Source: a candidate division FCPU426 bacterium (GTDB lineage: Bacteria; Oederibacteriota; Muellerivitia; Muellerivitales; Muellerivitaceae). From it: a stretch of 33,625 nucleotides of DNA. Numbering within the stretch: the first letter of the stretch is position 1; each line of letters begins with the position of its first letter. The position numbers were made by a program, and so were the translations under genes. The notes below the pieces were generated by a model. It worked only from the letters and a program-made list of their open reading frames with translations. It searched no databases and was not told the DNA's origin. The stretch is from NCBI GenBank assembly GCA_023249615.1, contig JAHFCG010000014.1:1-33625 (forward strand). Reading direction: 5' to 3'. This document shows, in pieces, positions 7,794 through 15,641 of the stretch.

Positions 7794-8720
7794 ATGCGGC
7801 AATTTTTAATTTTGTGCGTGATGGGTTTTCTATTCGTTTCCCTTGTCAGGGCGGAGGATTTAAAACCCCCTGTCCCGCTCCCTTCAGGAGATGGCTCTGA
7901 AATACTTCCCCCCCCAGTCGATATAAACCAGCTGACCCCACTGCCATTGCCAATGGAAATGCCGGCAAACCCTTCCGCTGAACCGGCCAAAAAAGAAGCC
8001 GCCCCCGCCGCCGGACAGTCGTCCCAAACCACCGAGGCCTTGAAGGCGCTTAACGCGGGGCAACCAACTCCGACAAAGGCGGCTCCCAAGGAAAAAGCCC
8101 CAGTTCCCACACCGGTTCCAACGTCAACCCCTGTGGTTGAAAAAGCCGCCGTTCCTGTACCCGCTGTTGAATCGAAAAAAGAAACCGCGCCTGCCGCCCC
8201 TGTTGTTGCCGCGAGCGGGACTTTCGCGGATTATTTTCCCACGGTCAAGGGAACCAAATGGTCCTACGAATATTTAAAAGCCGATCCAGCCACCAAGATC
8301 AAGAAGACCCGGCTGGTTGAAAGTCTTGCCTCGGAACAGGGGCCGGGTGGTACCATTAACGCGACTTTCCAGGTGACCAAGGACGGAAAGACCGTCCAGG
8401 AAAAATATTTCCTTTCCGACAACAAAGTGGCCCAAACCTCATCCGGCGACCAGGCCTTAACCGGCGAATTCGCCTTTCAGTTTCCAATTAAAACGTTGTC
8501 GGCCCATTGGAACGGGTCGGGTAAATCCTGCAAGGCCTTTTTCGGCAAGGGCCAGGTTTACAAGAAAATTTATCCTGATTGCGTGATCGTGTCGGAAAAA
8601 ACGGTCGGGGCCTCCGTTTTTTCCTATTACGCCAGGGGAATCGGTCTGGTGACGGTTGAGGTTTACGGGGCCGGGATGAAGATGGATCAAACCAAATCAT
8701 TTGTTCTTCTTACCAAGTAA
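7794..8720 (+). CDS. Secreted Ala/Pro-rich protein of unknown function
   Basis: 308 residues. It starts with a clear signal peptide (MRQFLILCVMGFLFVSLVRA, cut probably after RA at 20). A low-complexity linker of about 120 residues rich in Pro, Ala, Thr and Lys follows, then a compact C-terminal domain of about 160 residues (from FADYFPTVKGTKWSYEYLK on) rich in beta strands. This last part looks like the small periplasmic or lipoprotein domains that begin with YFPL..G..W.Y, but I cannot name a family. There is no lipobox Cys at the end of the signal. It has its own promoter and is divergent from the barrel gene, so both may act in the cell envelope. The next gene starts 12 bases after its stop. 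Confidence 0.75.
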   Translation: MRQFLILCVMGFLFVSLVRAEDLKPPVPLPSGDGSEILPPPVDINQLTPLPLPMEMPANPSAEPAKKEAAPAAGQSSQTTEALKALNAGQPTPTKAAPKEKAPVPTPVPTSTPVVEKAAVPVPAVESKKETAPAAPVVAASGTFADYFPTVKGTKWSYEYLKADPATKIKKTRLVESLASEQGPGGTINATFQVTKDGKTVQEKYFLSDNKVAQTSSGDQALTGEFAFQFPIKTLSAHWNGSGKSCKAFFGKGQVYKKIYPDCVIVSEKTVGASVFSYYARGIGLVTVEVYGAGMKMDQTKSFVLLTK

Positions 8721-8732
8721 AAATTTCAATCC

Positions 8733-9779
8733 ATGAAAGCCGTTGTTTTTGAACAGCCTGGAGGTTTGGAAGTCCTAAGGATGGCCGAGGCGCCGGAACC
8801 CGTCCCTCAACCGGGCGAGGTTCTGGTGAGGGTTTCCGCCTGCGCCCTCAATCATCTCGATATCTGGATCCGCCAGGGTCTGCCGGGAAATCCCAAAATA
8901 CCAATGCCCCATATCGGGGGCTGCGATGTTTCAGGAACCATTGAAGTCCTGGGTTCCGGCGTTTCCACCACGAGTTTCAAAATAGGATCTCCCGTTCTTA
9001 TCGCATCGGGTATTTCCTGCGGGGAATGCGAATTTTGTCTAAAAGACCTCGACCCCCTCTGCAAACAATTCAACATCCTGGGCTTTCAACGCCAGGGCGG
9101 GTTGGCGGAAAAGGTTGTTGTTCCGGCCCGAAATATCATTCCTCTTCCAAGCTCTTCCCGGTTTTCCCTGCCTGATTGGTCCGCGTTTCCCCTCGTCTTT
9201 ACCACCGCCTGGAGCATGTTGATGGATAAGGCAAAACTAAAATCGGGCGAAACCATTCTCATACACGCGGCGGGGAGCGGAGTGGGAAGCGCGGCTATTC
9301 AAATCGCGAAGGTTGTCGGCGCGAGGGTTATTACGACCGTGGGCGAGGATTGGAAAATTGCCGAGGCCAAACAACTGGGGGCCGACGAGGCCATTAATTA
9401 TAAAAAGGAAGATTTTGAAAAAAAGGTCAGGGAACTCACTAACAACCGGGGGGTAGATGTGGCTTTTGAACACATCGGTCCGGATGTTTTTGTTCAGTCC
9501 ATGAGAAGTCTTGCCCCCGGCGGGCGTCTCGTTACCTGCGGTTCCTCTTCTGGTCCCGATGTAACGTTCAACCTCCGGGCCCTCTTTTCAAAAAATATTA
9601 AGATTTATGGAAATTACATGGGCTCCCTGAAGGGTTTGAAAAAAGCAGTTCAATGGGCGGAAGAGGGAAAAATCAGACCGGTTATTGGCAAAACTTTTCC
9701 CCTGGAACAAACAAGGGAAGCTCAAAAATGTATGGTCGACCGGCAATTTTTCGGAAAAATTGTGGTGACAGTTTCCTAA
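8733..9779 (+). CDS. Zinc-type alcohol dehydrogenase/quinone oxidoreductase family
   Basis: 348-residue medium-chain dehydrogenase/reductase. The N-terminal GroES-like part has the structural zinc set C96, C99, C102 and C110 (GISCGECEFCLKDLDPLC). The Rossmann part has AAGSGVGSAAIQIAKVVGARV for NAD(P) binding. At the catalytic zinc position C37 is present, but the usual GHE motif is replaced by HIGGCDVSG (60-68). That makes it closer to the NAD(P)H:quinone oxidoreductase or crotonyl-CoA reductase-like branch than to classical alcohol dehydrogenase. The substrate cannot be told. It follows the secreted protein by 12 bases with only a weak ribosome binding site, so the two may share a transcript. 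Confidence 0.88.
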   Translation: MKAVVFEQPGGLEVLRMAEAPEPVPQPGEVLVRVSACALNHLDIWIRQGLPGNPKIPMPHIGGCDVSGTIEVLGSGVSTTSFKIGSPVLIASGISCGECEFCLKDLDPLCKQFNILGFQRQGGLAEKVVVPARNIIPLPSSSRFSLPDWSAFPLVFTTAWSMLMDKAKLKSGETILIHAAGSGVGSAAIQIAKVVGARVITTVGEDWKIAEAKQLGADEAINYKKEDFEKKVRELTNNRGVDVAFEHIGPDVFVQSMRSLAPGGRLVTCGSSSGPDVTFNLRALFSKNIKIYGNYMGSLKGLKKAVQWAEEGKIRPVIGKTFPLEQTREAQKCMVDRQFFGKIVVTVS

Positions 9780-9865
9780 GTCCTCAACCGCTGGTAAGGC
9801 GAGGAAAAGATTGAATCCCGCTAAATTTTCATGATTTTTGGTGATCCTCCTTTCTTTAAATAGGG

Positions 9866-9895
9866 TTGCGAATCCGGAGTCCCTGCGGGTATCAT
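9866..9895 (+). promoter_or_regulatory. Possible promoter for the korAB operon
   Basis: TTGCGA (9866-9871) and TATCAT (9890-9895) lie 18 bases apart in the 208-base gap before korA. The message would have a leader of about 85 bases. No other strong signal is seen in the gap. Confidence 0.35.
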
Positions 9896-9987
9896 GCTTT
9901 TCCTGCCCGGTTATTGAGGATGGAGGATTTAATTCCCCGGTTGTTTTAGCGATTTATTCAATAATTTTTTTAGGAGGACGGTTTTCC

Positions 9988-11811
9988 ATGGAAAATGAAA
10001 TCATTGTTGGAATCGGCGGCGCGGCGGGTGATGGCGGCGCTTCAACGGCCGATAACCTGGCCTTAACCTGCGCCCGGCAGGGCTTGAATGTTTACAATTA
10101 CACCAGTTACCAATCCCTGATTCGCGGCGGCCATTCCTGGATCCGCCAGCGCATTTCCGCCGGAAAGGTCACCAACGTCGGCGACCAGGTTCAGGGCATG
10201 ATCGCCTTGAATCAGGACACCATGGACCGCCACCTGCAGGAACTTAAAAGCGGCGGGGTTTGTGTTTACAACGGAGACAAGGTAAAGCCCGGCAAGGCCC
10301 CCGAGGGAGTTCAACTCTGCCCCCTCCCGGTTTTTGAACTGGCCGGCAAAGACGCCCTTCCTATTATGCAGAACACCGTGGCGCTCGGCGCTCTGACAGG
10401 CCTTTTGGGCCTGGAATTCGAATCCCTCTCCTCTGTTTTCGAACATACCTTTAAGAAGAAACCCCAAGTCGTTAAGGCCAACATCGAGGCGGCGAAGTCC
10501 GGCTTCGATTTCGCCAAGAAAACCTACAAGGTTGTTTCCAACCCCCTCGGGAAGACCGGAGCCAAGTTGGCCATGGTTCACGGCAACAACATGCTGGCCT
10601 TCGGCGCGGCAAACGCCGGCTGTAAGGTTTATTGCGCTTATCCCATGAGTCCGGCGACCGGAGTCCTTCACTGGATGGCCGGCCACGGCAAGGATCTCGG
10701 CATTTGCGTGCGCCAGGTTGAGGATGAGATCGGCGTCGCCAATATGACCATTGGCGCCGGTCAGATGGGTGTCCGGGCCATGTGCGCCACCTCCGGGGGC
10801 GGATTCGCTCTTATGACGGAAGCCATCGGGATGGCCAGCATCATGGAAATTCCCGTGGTCATGATCAACGTCATGCGCGGCGGACCTTCCACGGGACTTC
10901 CGACCAAGCAGGAACAGGGAGACCTAAACCAGGCCATCGGCGCCTCCCAGGGTGATTTCCAGCGCGTGATTATCGCCCCGACCTCCATCGCCGATTGCTA
11001 CACCACCATGGAAGAAGCCTTCAACTACGCTGAAAAATACCAAATGCCTGTCCTGATCCTTTCGGACCTTTTGATGAGCGAGGGCCATATGACCCTGGAA
11101 ACCTCTTTTCTGGACCGTCAATTCAAAATTGAGCGCGGCGAAATGATCTTTGAGGATGATGGAAAACCCAAGACCTACCTGCGTTACAAGGACACCCCGT
11201 CGGGTGTTTCCCCCCGGGCGATCCCCGGACTTCCGAACCACCTTTATGTTTCCGCCACTGATGAGCATGACGAGGACGGCGTGACCATCTCGGACGTTTA
11301 CACCGACCCCATTACCCGGAAAAAGGTCGTCGACAAGAGGGAGCGAAAAATGGCGGGGGTTTTAAATGAACTGCCGAAGCCGACCCTGGTTGGTCCCGCG
11401 GACGCGGATACCACGATCGTGACCTACGGCTCCACCTGGGGTGTGGCCAGCGAAGCGGTTGAGCGCCTGAATAAGGAGGGGATCAAGTGCAATCACCTTT
11501 CCGTCAAGTATCTGGTTCCTTTTCAGGAAAAGGAAGTGACGGAACTCCTGAAAAACAAGAAAAAAATCATTGTTGTTGAGATGAACAAGGGCGGACAGTT
11601 TGCCCGCCATCTGCGCGCCGAAACGGGAATTACGGCCCACGCGAATGTCCGTAAATATGACGGCGAACCTTTCGAGCCGAAACACGTCGTGAACGCCATC
11701 AAGGAAGTTTTAAAAGGGAAGAATCTGGTCGAGGTTTCCTCGATCGAGCCTGGCTGGCGCACGCCTCATCCTCCGGGCCCCGGAGTTCTTTCAACGTCTT
11801 CAACCCATTAA
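9988..11811 (+). CDS. korA: 2-oxoacid:ferredoxin oxidoreductase, fused gamma-alpha subunit
   Basis: 607-residue subunit of a thiamine-diphosphate enzyme that converts a 2-oxoacid plus CoA to acyl-CoA, CO2 and reduced ferredoxin, or the reverse. Residues 1-190 form the gamma domain (GIGGAAGDGGASTADNLA near the start, YQSLIRGGHSW). From about 195 the pyrimidine-binding alpha domain begins (NAGCKVYCAYPMSPATG, QVEDEIGVANMTIGAGQMG, MRGGPSTGLPTKQEQGDL), and a C-terminal swivel domain starts at about 467. The ATG at 9988 has AGGAGG at 9972-9977; in-frame sequence upstream does not resemble the family. The gamma-alpha fusion followed by a separate beta subunit is the layout of 2-oxoglutarate oxidoreductases (KorAB). 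Substrate specificity is inferred, helped by the succinate dehydrogenase genes downstream. Confidence 0.9.
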   Translation: MENEIIVGIGGAAGDGGASTADNLALTCARQGLNVYNYTSYQSLIRGGHSWIRQRISAGKVTNVGDQVQGMIALNQDTMDRHLQELKSGGVCVYNGDKVKPGKAPEGVQLCPLPVFELAGKDALPIMQNTVALGALTGLLGLEFESLSSVFEHTFKKKPQVVKANIEAAKSGFDFAKKTYKVVSNPLGKTGAKLAMVHGNNMLAFGAANAGCKVYCAYPMSPATGVLHWMAGHGKDLGICVRQVEDEIGVANMTIGAGQMGVRAMCATSGGGFALMTEAIGMASIMEIPVVMINVMRGGPSTGLPTKQEQGDLNQAIGASQGDFQRVIIAPTSIADCYTTMEEAFNYAEKYQMPVLILSDLLMSEGHMTLETSFLDRQFKIERGEMIFEDDGKPKTYLRYKDTPSGVSPRAIPGLPNHLYVSATDEHDEDGVTISDVYTDPITRKKVVDKRERKMAGVLNELPKPTLVGPADADTTIVTYGSTWGVASEAVERLNKEGIKCNHLSVKYLVPFQEKEVTELLKNKKKIIVVEMNKGGQFARHLRAETGITAHANVRKYDGEPFEPKHVVNAIKEVLKGKNLVEVSSIEPGWRTPHPPGPGVLSTSSTH

Positions 11812-11827
11812 AATTCAGGAGGAATTT

Positions 11828-12721
11828 ATGTCGACAGCCACATTGGTAGCGAGGGAAGCGAAGCAATACAAGCCGGAAGTTCCGCCGGATTGGTGCCCGG
11901 GCTGCGGGGACTACGGCGTCCTGACCGTTTTGCAGCGAGCCGTCGCTGAGCTGGGAATTCCCAATGAGAAATTAATGGTGGTGTCCGGCATCGGATGCTC
12001 CTCCAACCTGCCGGGGTTTTTCAAGTCCTACGGCATGCATTCCCTGCACGGCCGGTCCTTGCCGGTCGCGACGGGAACCAAGATGGCCAACCATGAAATG
12101 ACCGTCATCGCCTGCGGCGGGGACGGGGATGGTTTCGGTATTGGCCAGGGACATTTCATCCATTCGATGCGCCGGAACGTCAACATGACCTATATCGTCA
12201 TGGACAACGAGATCTACGGATTGACCACCGGCCAGACCTCCCCGACCTCCGAGAAGGGTATGAAGACCAAATCAACCCCCAACGGAAACCCCGAGGGACA
12301 GTTGAACCCCATCGCGTTGGCCCTCGCGGCCGGGTGCGGGTTTGTGGCGCGCGGTTTCTCGGGCGACATCAACCACCTGAAGAGCCTCTACACCCAGGCG
12401 ATCCAGTATCCTGGTTTCGCCTTTATCGACGTGTTCTCGCCCTGCGTAACCTTCAACAAGCAGAACACCTTCGGCTGGTTCAAGGAACGCGTTTATAAAC
12501 TGGAGGAAAAGGGACACAATCCCGGCGATTGGGCCTCGGGCATGGAAAGATCCAAGGAATGGGGAACCCAAATTCCGATCGGGGTTTTCTATAAGAATCC
12601 GACTCCACAGCCTTCCATCGATGCCGAGGATCCTGCGCTTCAAGGGAAAGGGTTGGCGACGATTCAAAACCTTGGTTTAACGAAAGATCAGCGGAAAAAG
12701 TTGATCGAGGAATACATCTAA
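11828..12721 (+). CDS. korB: 2-oxoacid:ferredoxin oxidoreductase, beta subunit
   Basis: 297-residue beta subunit carrying thiamine diphosphate and one [4Fe-4S] cluster. Visible are WCPGCGDYGVL (C23, C26), GIGCSSN (C57) and FSPCVTFN (C206), the expected four cluster ligands. CGGDGDGFGIGQGH with MDNEIYGLTTGQTSPT holds the Mg-thiamine diphosphate site. The start is clear: AGGAGG at 11817-11822, five bases before the ATG. It follows korA by 16 bases and is ended by a strong terminator 57 bases downstream. Length and motifs match KorB rather than the longer pyruvate:ferredoxin oxidoreductases. Confidence 0.93.
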   Translation: MSTATLVAREAKQYKPEVPPDWCPGCGDYGVLTVLQRAVAELGIPNEKLMVVSGIGCSSNLPGFFKSYGMHSLHGRSLPVATGTKMANHEMTVIACGGDGDGFGIGQGHFIHSMRRNVNMTYIVMDNEIYGLTTGQTSPTSEKGMKTKSTPNGNPEGQLNPIALALAAGCGFVARGFSGDINHLKSLYTQAIQYPGFAFIDVFSPCVTFNKQNTFGWFKERVYKLEEKGHNPGDWASGMERSKEWGTQIPIGVFYKNPTPQPSIDAEDPALQGKGLATIQNLGLTKDQRKKLIEEYI

Positions 12722-12777
12722 AAGCAGTCGACAGTCGACAGCTCAGGGGTGTCCGCTAATCTTAAAAAATGAATGAC

Positions 12778-12819
12778 AAAAGGCCCTTCTTAAACCAAGA
12801 AGGGCCTTTTCTTTTTCTG
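12778..12819 (+). terminator. Intrinsic terminator after korB
   Basis: A perfect 14-base stem, AAAAGGCCCTTCTT (12778-12791) with AAGAAGGGCCTTTT (12797-12810), has a five-base loop and is followed by CTTTTTCT. This separates korAB from the downstream ferredoxin gene. Confidence 0.92.
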
Positions 12820-12858
12820 GGCCTTTTGATTAAATAAGCGAGCTTTGGATTGATTTTT

Positions 12859-12956
12859 GCCCGTCAGACAAAGACGGGCGCCCTCCGTGGGACTTCGGTC
12901 GCCATGTCTGAGGGCGATGAAAGATTCGTGATTCGTCGGTTCTCCTCATCACGAAT
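12859..12956 (+). other. Cluster of hairpins in the ferredoxin leader
   Basis: Three stems are visible. GCCCGTC 12859-12865 pairs with GACGGGC 12873-12879. CGCCCTC 12879-12885 pairs with GAGGGCG 12910-12916. ATTCGTGAT 12924-12932 pairs perfectly with ATCACGAAT 12948-12956, just before the ribosome binding site AAAGGA of the ferredoxin gene. The first stem contains CCGTCAGACA, a ten-base word also found in the hairpin at 31341-31370 (on the - strand there). Their role is unknown. Confidence 0.5.
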
Positions 12957-12970
12957 ATAAAGGATTCATC

Positions 12971-13420
12971 GTGCCCCACGTTATTCTCGACAACTGTATC
13001 GGATGCACCCTTTGCGCCGTGAAGTGCCCGACCGAGGCCATCGCCGGCGAAAAAAAAGCCCTATTTCATATTGATCCCTCCCTTTGTATCGATTGCGGCG
13101 TTTGCGGTATCCACTGCCCCGTTGAGGCCATTATCAACCCCGAGGGCGAAACCGTTAAGAAGATCAAGCCCCTGGCGATCCCCAAGGCCAAGGTGGACGC
13201 TGAAACCTGCACCGCTTGCGAGTTTTGCGTCGATATTTGTCCCTTCGATTGCATTTCCATGCAGCCCCGCACCGATCATCCTGAATTTTTCAAAATCGCC
13301 GTCGTGGAAGAGAAAAAATGCGTCAGTTGCAAGTTGTGCGAGACGGTTTGCATCAAGGGAAGTATCACCATCGACCGTCCCGCGGAACTGATGACCTACC
13401 AGCCGAACCCGCGGTTTTGA
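12971..13420 (+). CDS. Ferredoxin-like protein with four 4Fe-4S motifs
   Basis: 149-residue soluble iron-sulfur protein. Cys residues fall in four complete CxxCxxCxxxC motifs: 9/12/15/19, 39/42/45/49, 80/83/86/90 and 117/120/123/127. The paired arrangement suggests two bacterial 2[4Fe-4S] ferredoxin domains in tandem joined by a Pro/Lys-rich linker (61-76). It starts with GTG at 12971, with AAAGGA six bases upstream. It probably carries electrons between the KorAB enzyme upstream and the ferredoxin-NADP reductase downstream, or acts as an electron-transfer subunit of KorAB, which lacks its own delta subunit. It has its own leader and terminator, so its expression can be set apart from that of korAB. 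Confidence 0.9.
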   Translation: MPHVILDNCIGCTLCAVKCPTEAIAGEKKALFHIDPSLCIDCGVCGIHCPVEAIINPEGETVKKIKPLAIPKAKVDAETCTACEFCVDICPFDCISMQPRTDHPEFFKIAVVEEKKCVSCKLCETVCIKGSITIDRPAELMTYQPNPRF

Positions 13421-13451
13421 TTTAATTCCAGAGATTTAGTTTTCCGTGAAT

Positions 13452-13484
13452 AAAACGAACTTTCGGTTCGTTTTTATTTTTTTT
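13452..13484 (+). terminator. Intrinsic terminator after the ferredoxin gene
   Basis: AAAACGAAC (13452-13460) pairs with GTTCGTTTT (13466-13474) around a five-base loop, and the run TATTTTTTTT follows. Confidence 0.88.
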
Positions 13485-13592
13485 GACCTTCTTTATATGG
13501 GTTAAATCATATTGAAGAGGGAGGGTTCGGGGTAAACTTGGGCGCGCGGCGTGCTTTTCGATCCAAAAACATTGTTCAATCGGGAGGATTCC

Positions 13593-14585
13593 ATGGGTGA
13601 GGATATTTTCGATGTGACGATCGTAGGCGCCGGACCCACCGGGATGTTCGGCGGATTTTACGCCGGTCTTCGCGGGATGAAATGCAAGATCATCGATTCC
13701 ATGGAAGCGCTCGGCGGCCAGGTTTCCGCCATGTACCCCGAAAAGGACATCTTTGATGTCGCGGGTTTTCCCCGCGTGTCCGGTAAAAAATTGTGTCAAG
13801 ACCTCGAGGAGCAGCTTTCCCGTTTTAAACCCTCCATCATCCTGGGGGAAAAGGTTTCCACCCTGGTCAAGCGCCCCGCCGACAATATTTTTGAAATGAC
13901 CACGGATAAAGGCGCCAAGCATTTCACCAAAGCCGTGGTTCTGGCTTTGGGCATGGGCTCCTTCACCCCCAAAAAACATCCAAACTCCGAGCTGGTACCT
14001 TATGAAGGAAAAGGGGTGAATTATGGGGTTCTTTCACTGGAACCTTTCAGGGGAAAAAGGGTTCTCATCGTCGGGGGGGGCGATTCCGCTTTGGATTGGG
14101 CCCTGATGCTGGAGCCGATTGCTTCCAAGGTCACGCTTGTCCACCGCCGGGATGAATTCCGCGCCCATGAATCCTCCGTCCAAAAATTGAAGGCTTCCAA
14201 GGTTGAAATTAAATTATGGTATGAATTGAGGACCGTTAAGGGAAACGGCAAGGTGGAGGAAGCCGTAATTTATGAGAACCACACGAATAAGGATGAAACC
14301 ATTCCGATGGATTTTGTCGTGTTGAACTTTGGGTTTCAGGCCAGTCTTTCCTTCCTTAAGGATTGGGGATTAACCCTTGAAAAGAACAAGATTCCCGTGA
14401 ACCCGAGAATGGAGACCAATGTCCCCGGTATCTACGCGGCGGGGGACATTGTGACGCATCCAGGAAAGCTGGACTTGATCGCCACGGGTTTCGCGGAAGG
14501 CGCTATTGCGGTGAATTTTTCAAAGACCTATATCAATCCCGGGGAAAAGGCTGAACCGGGGCACAGCTCAAGCCTGAAAATGTAA
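13593..14585 (+). CDS. Type-2 ferredoxin--NADP reductase (TrxB-like)
   Basis: 330-residue flavoenzyme that passes electrons between ferredoxin and NADP. It has a FAD dinucleotide fold at the N-terminus (GAGPTG, 12-17), an NADP fold (GGGDSALDWA, 161-170), HRRDEFRAHE with Arg residues suited to the 2'-phosphate, and the C-terminal AAGDIVTHPGK FAD motif. The CxxC of thioredoxin reductase is absent between the two folds, which together with the overall pattern marks the YumC-like ferredoxin reductase class. The ATG at 13593 has GGGAGG at 13582-13587; upstream in-frame codons add only a non-family leader. Its place between ferredoxin and succinate dehydrogenase genes fits electron exchange of reduced ferredoxin with NADPH. 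Confidence 0.92.
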   Translation: MGEDIFDVTIVGAGPTGMFGGFYAGLRGMKCKIIDSMEALGGQVSAMYPEKDIFDVAGFPRVSGKKLCQDLEEQLSRFKPSIILGEKVSTLVKRPADNIFEMTTDKGAKHFTKAVVLALGMGSFTPKKHPNSELVPYEGKGVNYGVLSLEPFRGKRVLIVGGGDSALDWALMLEPIASKVTLVHRRDEFRAHESSVQKLKASKVEIKLWYELRTVKGNGKVEEAVIYENHTNKDETIPMDFVVLNFGFQASLSFLKDWGLTLEKNKIPVNPRMETNVPGIYAAGDIVTHPGKLDLIATGFAEGAIAVNFSKTYINPGEKAEPGHSSSLKM

Positions 14586-14639
14586 AGACCGCCGGCGCTT
14601 ATTGCTTTTGGGTGTGAAAAAGAAAATCAGGAGAAGGTT

Positions 14640-15506
14640 ATGGCAACCGACGTTCGTACTCAAAAAGGTCTCGGCGTTACCCTGAGAAAGGATCCTTGGT
14701 GGTTGGAGCCGCTCTTTTACCAATGCCTCTTTGGTGGTTTTACGGTTTATGCCACTTGGGCGGCCCTGAACCCTTACGGACCCAATGGCCAGCATTATTA
14801 CGAGTGGGGACCCTACCTTTCACCCATGTTCTCGCCTTTTTTCAACCCTGCCTGGCTCCACAAACTTCCGGCTTTATTGGCTACTCCCGCGCTTTTGGTG
14901 CTTTGGGCTCCCGCGGGATTCCGGGGAACCTGCTACTACTACCGAAAAGCCTACTACCGATCCGTATTTTTGGACCCGCCCGGATGCGCCGTGGGTGAAC
15001 CCTGCGCTAAGTACGAGGGCGAGACGAAATTCTTTATTTTCCAGAATATCCACCGGTACTTTTTTTACGTGGCCCTCATTTTTATTTTTATTTTGTCCTG
15101 GGACGCCGTTCTGGCCCTGATGTGGCCGATTAACGGGATCGGTCCGGACAATGGATCGGCCGAGGGTCCCAAACAATTCGGTATCGGGGTGGGGACTTTG
15201 GTCATGGCGTTAAACGCCTATTTGCTCGGGGGTTACACCCTCGGTTGCCACGCTTTCCGCCACCTGGTGGGCGGCGGCCTGGATTTTCTCCGCGTGAAAA
15301 AAAACCACCCGGTTCGTTTTATTCTCTGGCGGTTTGTGACGAAATTAAATGAGCGCCATATGCAATGGGCCCTGGTCTCAATGCTCTGGGTGGGATTTAC
15401 CGATTTTTACATCCGCATGTGCGCCATGGGCGTGTGGCATGATTTTCACATCTCGTTGTTTCCGTTTCTTAATTCCATAGGGCATGTTTTTGGGGGATCG
15501 AACTAA
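14640..15506 (+). CDS. sdhC: Succinate dehydrogenase membrane anchor, Sdh1-like
   Basis: 288-residue membrane protein with about five or six hydrophobic segments, the quinone-reducing anchor of the adjacent SdhA-SdhB. It is not an ordinary SdhC or SdhD. GFRGTCYYYRKAYYR (93-107), LDPPGCAVGE (111-120) and FQNIHRYFFY (134-143) recall, from memory, the single-gene anchor of mycobacterial Sdh1 (Rv0249c type), reported to hold a membrane-embedded Rieske-like [2Fe-2S] cluster instead of haem. Possible ligands here are C98, C116, C122, H138, H204 and H208; which ones bind cannot be told. AGGAGA sits about five bases before the ATG. The order anchor, flavoprotein, iron-sulfur subunit follows. Confidence 0.85.
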   Translation: MATDVRTQKGLGVTLRKDPWWLEPLFYQCLFGGFTVYATWAALNPYGPNGQHYYEWGPYLSPMFSPFFNPAWLHKLPALLATPALLVLWAPAGFRGTCYYYRKAYYRSVFLDPPGCAVGEPCAKYEGETKFFIFQNIHRYFFYVALIFIFILSWDAVLALMWPINGIGPDNGSAEGPKQFGIGVGTLVMALNAYLLGGYTLGCHAFRHLVGGGLDFLRVKKNHPVRFILWRFVTKLNERHMQWALVSMLWVGFTDFYIRMCAMGVWHDFHISLFPFLNSIGHVFGGSN

Positions 15507-15531
15507 GGCGACAGAAAGAATTTTGAAACAC

Positions 15532-15614
15532 GGGGTTACACGGAGGTAACGGAGTAGGGCTAAGGATTTTGATTAAAAAATTGGGTTTACTCTGTGTCAC
15601 TCTGTTAACTCTGG
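15532..15614. repeat. Imperfect inverted repeat before sdhA
   Basis: Left arm 15532-15554 (units TTACACGGAG and GTAACGGAG) and right arm 15590-15614 (units CTCTGTGTCA and CTCTGTTAA) can pair imperfectly. The arms differ in sequence from the repeats before nuoM and nuoN but share the plan: short units in tandem, AT-rich centre, right arm ending just before the ribosome binding site region. Confidence 0.55.
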
Positions 15615-15641
15615 GGTGAAAATAATTTGAGGTGAAATGAA

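Noticed and set aside
9838-9987. N-terminal extension of korA by 50 residues
   Set aside because: The extension has no family likeness, holds a possible promoter, and the ATG at 9988 has AGGAGG at the right place.
13551-13592. N-terminal extension of the ferredoxin-NADP reductase
   Set aside because: The ATG at 13593 has GGGAGG directly upstream and begins the FAD fold at the usual distance.
13593-14585. Thioredoxin reductase
   Set aside because: The CxxC redox pair is missing between the two nucleotide folds.
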